From assembly GCF_000718005.1 (NCBI RefSeq), contig NZ_JODV01000008.1: a stretch of DNA of 64,000 nucleotides. One strand, written 5' to 3'. Under the pieces are notes generated by a model, which saw only the letters and a program-made list of their open reading frames with translations, searched no databases and was not told where the DNA came from. How positions within the stretch are numbered: position 1 is the first letter of the stretch; each line of letters begins with the position of its first letter. The translations under genes were made by a program, and so were the position numbers. Below are positions 60,421 through 64,000 of the stretch, piece after piece. This stretch comes from Actinoalloteichus_B caeruleus. GTDB taxonomy: Bacteria > Actinomycetota > Actinomycetes > Mycobacteriales > Pseudonocardiaceae.

Positions 60421-61884
60421 TCAGGGGTCCGGGTTCGCCACGCCGCCGGGCAGGCCCAGGTGCACGACCTTGACCCTGGTCATCTCGTCGAGCAGTTCCG
60501 GGCCGAAGCCGAACCCGTTGCCGCTGTCCCGGCGGGGTTGCGCCGCTCCCCCGGGGGCGCCACCGAACACGTCGTTGACCTTCACCGTGCCCACGGGCAG
60601 TTCCCGCCAGGCGCGCTGGGCGTGGGCCATCGACCCGGTGAGCACCGTCGCGGCGAGTCCGTAGCGGTCGACGGCGGCCTCCGCCAGGGCCTGGTCGAAG
60701 CTGTCGACCACCCGCACGGGGGCCACGGGCCCGAACGTCTCCTCCTGGAACACCGCCATCTCGGGTCGGCAGCCGGTGAGCACCGTCGCCGGGTAGGAGG
60801 AACCCGGGCCGGGTGGGATGACGCCGCCGCACCCGACCTCGGCGCCGGCGTCGAGTGCCTGGGTGACGTGGCCGTGCACGTGCGCCCGGTGCCGGACGTC
60901 GACCAGCGGGCCCAGTTCGACCTCGGAGGTGTCGCGTGGCCGGGCCCGGTACCGGCGGGCCTGGTCGACCAGCGCGGCCACGAAGCGGTCGGCGACCGCC
61001 CGGTGCACGTAGACGCGTTCGACGGCGGTGCAGATCTGCCCGCTGTTGGTGAACGCCCCGATCGCCGCCTGTCCGGCGGCCCACACCGGGTCGACGTCGG
61101 AGTCGACCAGCAGCGGGTCGTTGCCCCCGTTCTCCGCGAGCACCGCCGCGCCCCGCACGGCCGCGGCGGCCAGGACGCGGCGGCCGGCCGCGGTGGAACC
61201 GACGTGGGCGATCAGGTCCACCCGGGGGTCCTCGACCAGGGCGGCCCCCACCCGCCCGTCGCCGGTCACCCGCACCAGGACGCCGCTCGGGAGCGGCGCG
61301 CACAGCACCTGGCCGAGTGCCCGCCCCAGGTGCGGTGCCCGTTCGCTCGGCTTGAAGCAGACCGTGTTCCCCGTCGCCAGGGCCGCGCCGATCAGCCCGC
61401 AGGCCACCGCGACGGGTTCGTTCCACGGGGTGAGGACGGCGACCACGCCCCGAGGTTCGGGCACCATCAGGTCGGTGGCCGCCACGTCCCCGAGCAGGGC
61501 GCGGCCACCGCGCACCGGTGCGAGTTCGGCGTACTGGTCGAGTGTGGCGGCTCCCGCCAGCACCCCGTCGAGGGCCTGGGAGAACGGTCGACCGGTCTCG
61601 GCCGTGTTCAGCCGCGCCAGCCGGTTCGCCGAGGCGCGGACCTCCTCGGCCATCTCGTGGAGGAGGCGGCCCCGCCTGGCGGGCGGGGTGGCGGCCCACG
61701 CGGGCTGGTGGCGGTGGGCGAGACCGACCGCGTCGCGCACCTCCTCGGGACTGGACATGACCAGTCGGCCGAACGGGGTCCCGGTGACCGGGTCGGTCAC
61801 CTCGATCACCGGGGCGGTCCCGTCCGCCGGGGACACGGCGGTGGCGGCGCGCACGCCGTCGACGCCCACCAGCTGCTCCGTCAT
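60421..61884 (-). CDS. Aldehyde dehydrogenase family protein
   Basis: The 487-residue NAD(P)-dependent enzyme has TPWNEPVAVACGLIGAALAT, GNTVCFKPSERAPH, the catalytic glutamate in VLAENGGNDPLLV and the catalytic cysteine in NSGQICTAVERVYVH. EETFGPVAPV follows near the C-terminus. The usual NAD-specific GSTxxG motif is present as VGSTAAGRRV. ATG 61884 follows GGAGGTG. It lies in the glycan region on the same strand as HldE but separated from it by 180 bases. Confidence 0.9.
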   Translation of the reverse strand: MTEQLVGVDGVRAATAVSPADGTAPVIEVTDPVTGTPFGRLVMSSPEEVRDAVGLAHRHQPAWAATPPARRGRLLHEMAEEVRASANRLARLNTAETGRPFSQALDGVLAGAATLDQYAELAPVRGGRALLGDVAATDLMVPEPRGVVAVLTPWNEPVAVACGLIGAALATGNTVCFKPSERAPHLGRALGQVLCAPLPSGVLVRVTGDGRVGAALVEDPRVDLIAHVGSTAAGRRVLAAAAVRGAAVLAENGGNDPLLVDSDVDPVWAAGQAAIGAFTNSGQICTAVERVYVHRAVADRFVAALVDQARRYRARPRDTSEVELGPLVDVRHRAHVHGHVTQALDAGAEVGCGGVIPPGPGSSYPATVLTGCRPEMAVFQEETFGPVAPVRVVDSFDQALAEAAVDRYGLAATVLTGSMAHAQRAWRELPVGTVKVNDVFGGAPGGAAQPRRDSGNGFGFGPELLDEMTRVKVVHLGLPGGVANPDP

Positions 61885-62048
61885 GGGGCACCTCCTCTCC
61901 GTCGCTGGCCGGATACCCGGGCCGGTCGGGGTCATTCCTGCTGCTCCTCCTCGTCCTCCGTGTGGTGACCGGCGGGGTGGCCGCCGTTTCTCCCAGCGCC
62001 CGTCGGGCAGTCCTCGGTGGGGACGTCACTCGGCCGGAGGGGGCAGGC

Positions 62049-63326
62049 GTGGGGGAACACGACGCGGGACCGGCGTTGCCGCCGATCGGCCCGGCCGGGG
62101 GGCGCTGGCCGGATGTGGGGCGCATCGGCGTGCTGCGGGGCGGGGGCATCGGCGACCTGATGTTCGTGATGCCGGCGCTCGTCGCATTGCGAGCGGCCTA
62201 CCCGGAAGCGGAACTGGTCCTGCTCGGCACCGGAGCGCACCGGGCGCTGCTGGCCGGTCGCCCCGGCCCCGTGGACCGCTGCCTGCCGCTGCCTCGGGCC
62301 CACGGGGTGCACGAACCGACGCCCGGTCAACCGGACGACGGGGTCGACCAGGGGGCGTTCCTCGCCTCGGTGGCCGCGCTCCGCCTCGACCTCGGAGCGC
62401 AGTTGCACGGCGGCGGGCGTTGGTCCAACCCCTTCCTGCTGCGGACAGGGGCCCGGCACACCGTGGGGACGGCGACTCCCGACGCCGAACCGCTGGAACG
62501 GACGATCCCCTACCGCTACTACCAGCACGAGGTGCTGCGCCACCTGGAGGTGGTCGGCCTCGCCGGTGCCCCGCCCGTCGTCGTGGACCCCGCGCTGCCC
62601 GTCACCGACGGCGACCGGGACCGGGCGGCGAGCGCCCTGTCCGGGCTGCCGGAACCGCTGCTGGTCGTCCACCCGGGCGCGACGGACCCTCGACGCCGCT
62701 GGCCTCCACCCCTGTTCGCGGAGGTCGTCGAACGGGTGGTGCGGGACGGCGCGGGAGCCGTCGTCCTGGGGTCGTCGAACGAGGAGGCGCTGGTGCGCGG
62801 TACCGCGCGACTGGCACGTGACCGGCTCCCGGCTGGGCTCCGGGAACAGGTCCGGGAGTTCCCCGGGACGCTGGACCTGTCCGGCATGGTCGGGGTGCTG
62901 GCGTCGGCGCGGGTGGTCCTCGCCAACGACAGCGGCCCCCGGCACGTGGCGCAGGCCGTGGGCACCGCCACCGTCGGGATCTTCCAGGCGTGCAACGTGA
63001 TCAACGCGGCCGCGTTGGGACGGGCACGACATCCGGTGCACTTCAGCTGGTTCACCCGCTGCCCCCGGTGCGGGGTGCTCGCGGCCGGACCGGAAGGCGC
63101 CCGCTGCGCGCACGAGTTCTCGATGGTGGGCGACGTGCCGGTCGTCGAGGTGCTGGCGGACGTGCGGGAGCTCCTGGGGGGTCCGACGGGCTCGGACCGG
63201 GGCGGATCGCGCGACCGTCAGGGAAGTCGGGGAACCGGCTGCCAGCGCCACTCGTCGCCGGGCGCGTCGTGGACCTCGGGGGTGGGCGCGCACCGCAGCG
63301 GCTTCCCGGCCGGGGAGAACGCGTAG
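62049..63326 (+). CDS. Second GT9-family (heptosyltransferase-like) glycosyltransferase
   Basis: The 425-residue protein has the GT9 opening RIGVLRGGGIGDLMFVMPAL, PEAELVLLGTGAHRALLA, LLVVHPGATDPRRRWPPPLF and the donor site VVLANDSGPRHVAQAVGTAT with VGIFQACNVIN. It has a cysteine-rich end (RCPRCGVLAAGPEGARCAHE). GTG 62049 follows GGAGGGGGCAGGC. The final 60 residues are low-complexity and overlap a convergent gene, so the true end may be earlier. It is transcribed divergently from the aldehyde dehydrogenase. Confidence 0.82.
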   Translation: MGEHDAGPALPPIGPAGGRWPDVGRIGVLRGGGIGDLMFVMPALVALRAAYPEAELVLLGTGAHRALLAGRPGPVDRCLPLPRAHGVHEPTPGQPDDGVDQGAFLASVAALRLDLGAQLHGGGRWSNPFLLRTGARHTVGTATPDAEPLERTIPYRYYQHEVLRHLEVVGLAGAPPVVVDPALPVTDGDRDRAASALSGLPEPLLVVHPGATDPRRRWPPPLFAEVVERVVRDGAGAVVLGSSNEEALVRGTARLARDRLPAGLREQVREFPGTLDLSGMVGVLASARVVLANDSGPRHVAQAVGTATVGIFQACNVINAAALGRARHPVHFSWFTRCPRCGVLAAGPEGARCAHEFSMVGDVPVVEVLADVRELLGGPTGSDRGGSRDRQGSRGTGCQRHSSPGASWTSGVGAHRSGFPAGENA

Positions 63327-63613
63327 CGGCCGTGGTGGCTGTCGCCGCAGAGCCGCCAGGGAGTCCTGGGGCCGTCGACGAGGAGCGGGGGGCCGCCGGT
63401 CGCGGGCGCCGAGGTGGGGCGTGCGCCCTGGCGATCCACCGCATCGTGCTCGCCCGCGTCGGCGGGGCCGTGCCAGGTCGCGACGGCCGGTGGGGACGGC
63501 CCGTCGACGGGTGCGGGCCCCTGATCGGGCAGCAGGGGGCGGTCGAGCAGGGCGGCCGCCGAGATCAGCGCGCCGAGCGCGACCCGGAGCGCGAGGTGGT
63601 GTGTCGTCGTCAT
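63218..63613 (-). CDS. Possible secreted or membrane-anchored small protein
   Basis: The 131-residue frame starts MTTTHHLALRVALGALISAA, a short hydrophobic N-terminus, followed by Pro-rich sequence and a C-terminal motif (WRLCGDSHHGRYAFSPAGKP; PGDEWRWQPVPRL). It overlaps the convergent GT9 gene by 109 bases. Either end may be wrong. No family is recognised. Confidence 0.45.
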   Translation of the reverse strand: MTTTHHLALRVALGALISAAALLDRPLLPDQGPAPVDGPSPPAVATWHGPADAGEHDAVDRQGARPTSAPATGGPPLLVDGPRTPWRLCGDSHHGRYAFSPAGKPLRCAPTPEVHDAPGDEWRWQPVPRLP

Positions 63614-64000
63614 CCTGGCAGCCTGCCAGCACTCGAACACCCACCGTCAACTTCCACTACAACGTGTGACCACCCCGGGTGGGCCATGGGCGGTTGGCTG
63701 GCGGTGCGGATGGTCGCCCAGCGGGACCGGGGAGGTCGCCGGCTCGTCGGTGGTGCCCTCATCGGCCGGTGGGACGGGGTGGTCGGCGCGGACATCGTTC
63801 GCGCGAACGCGGCCGGTCGCACCGCGAGCTAGCGCGCTGGCCGCCCTGCCCAACCCGACGGACTCGGGCGCCCCAGCTCCGACCCCCGCACGGCGGCGGG
63901 GAGGAACCACTCCCGGCCGCGCCGCCGCCGACGCCGGACGCGGCCCACCCGGGTCCGACGCGGCGGGGGGCGGACCGGCGCGGCGCGTCAGCTCGGCGGC
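63614..64000. other. Right end of the window, no supported gene
   Basis: A 48-residue plus-strand frame (63686-63832) has plausible codon bias but a weak ribosome site, and I do not call it. The rest is very G+C-rich with only shadow frames. Confidence 0.35.

Noticed and set aside
63686..63832. 48-residue plus-strand frame at the right edge
   Set aside because: Codon bias is acceptable, but the ribosome site is weak and nothing conserved is recognisable. The window ends too soon to judge context.

Overview
The window is about 72% G+C with strong G/C preference at third codon positions and GTG starts, so it comes from a filamentous actinomycete. DUF397, RskA/SigK, UdgX and DUF2795 genes point to a Pseudonocardiaceae-like host, but the genus cannot be fixed from the sequence alone.

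Layout. 0-5 kb holds a truncated GMP synthase, an M50-type membrane protease, a GT4 glycosyltransferase and two small membrane proteins. 5-9 kb holds an M23 peptidase with a 17-copy AAEQA linker, a 1.3 kb non-coding tract and a pentapeptide-repeat membrane protein. 9.3-13 kb is a partner-switching module (STAS, PAS-PP2C phosphatase, STAS, RsbW-type kinase). 13-17 kb holds a bifunctional PBP and a DedA protein. 17-21 kb holds a SulP transporter fused to a beta-carbonic anhydrase, preceded by a possible leader peptide, then glutamate decarboxylase. 21-28 kb is carbohydrate catabolism: GH29 fucosidase, orphan sugar-binding lipoprotein, GH43-like hydrolase, Gfo/Idh/MocA and ThuA proteins, then a DUF72 protein. 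28-31.4 kb holds a small membrane protein and a divergent MarR/MFS efflux pair.

31.4-37.9 kb is the accessory zone and the most interesting part. It starts with a mosaic of relics copied from three neighbouring genes (TetR, CocE-type hydrolase, MFS). Three orphan modules follow, each a toxin-like C-terminal tip followed by a 107-118 aa immunity-like gene. Two of them carry a near-identical 287 bp N-terminal block joined out of frame to different tips. A DUF397 gene and further relics are interspersed. A GntR-controlled set of very small overlapping genes, as seen in actinomycete integrative elements, closes the zone with a perfect 46 bp palindrome. No integrase or transposase is visible.

38-46.3 kb is a TetR, CocE/NonD hydrolase and oligopeptide ABC transporter operon with start/stop overlaps at most junctions. 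46.8-49.9 kb holds SigK/RskA, a membrane protein and an SRPBCC protein. 50-53 kb holds an epimerase, a zinc alcohol dehydrogenase and a UdgX glycosylase with an altered loop. 53.5-63.3 kb is a glycan locus (GT4, two GT9 heptosyltransferase-like enzymes, GT2, HldE, aldehyde dehydrogenase) interrupted by DUF2795 and DUF2231-Rieske genes and an 8 bp microsatellite. HldE with GT9 enzymes suggests heptose use in a Gram-positive organism.
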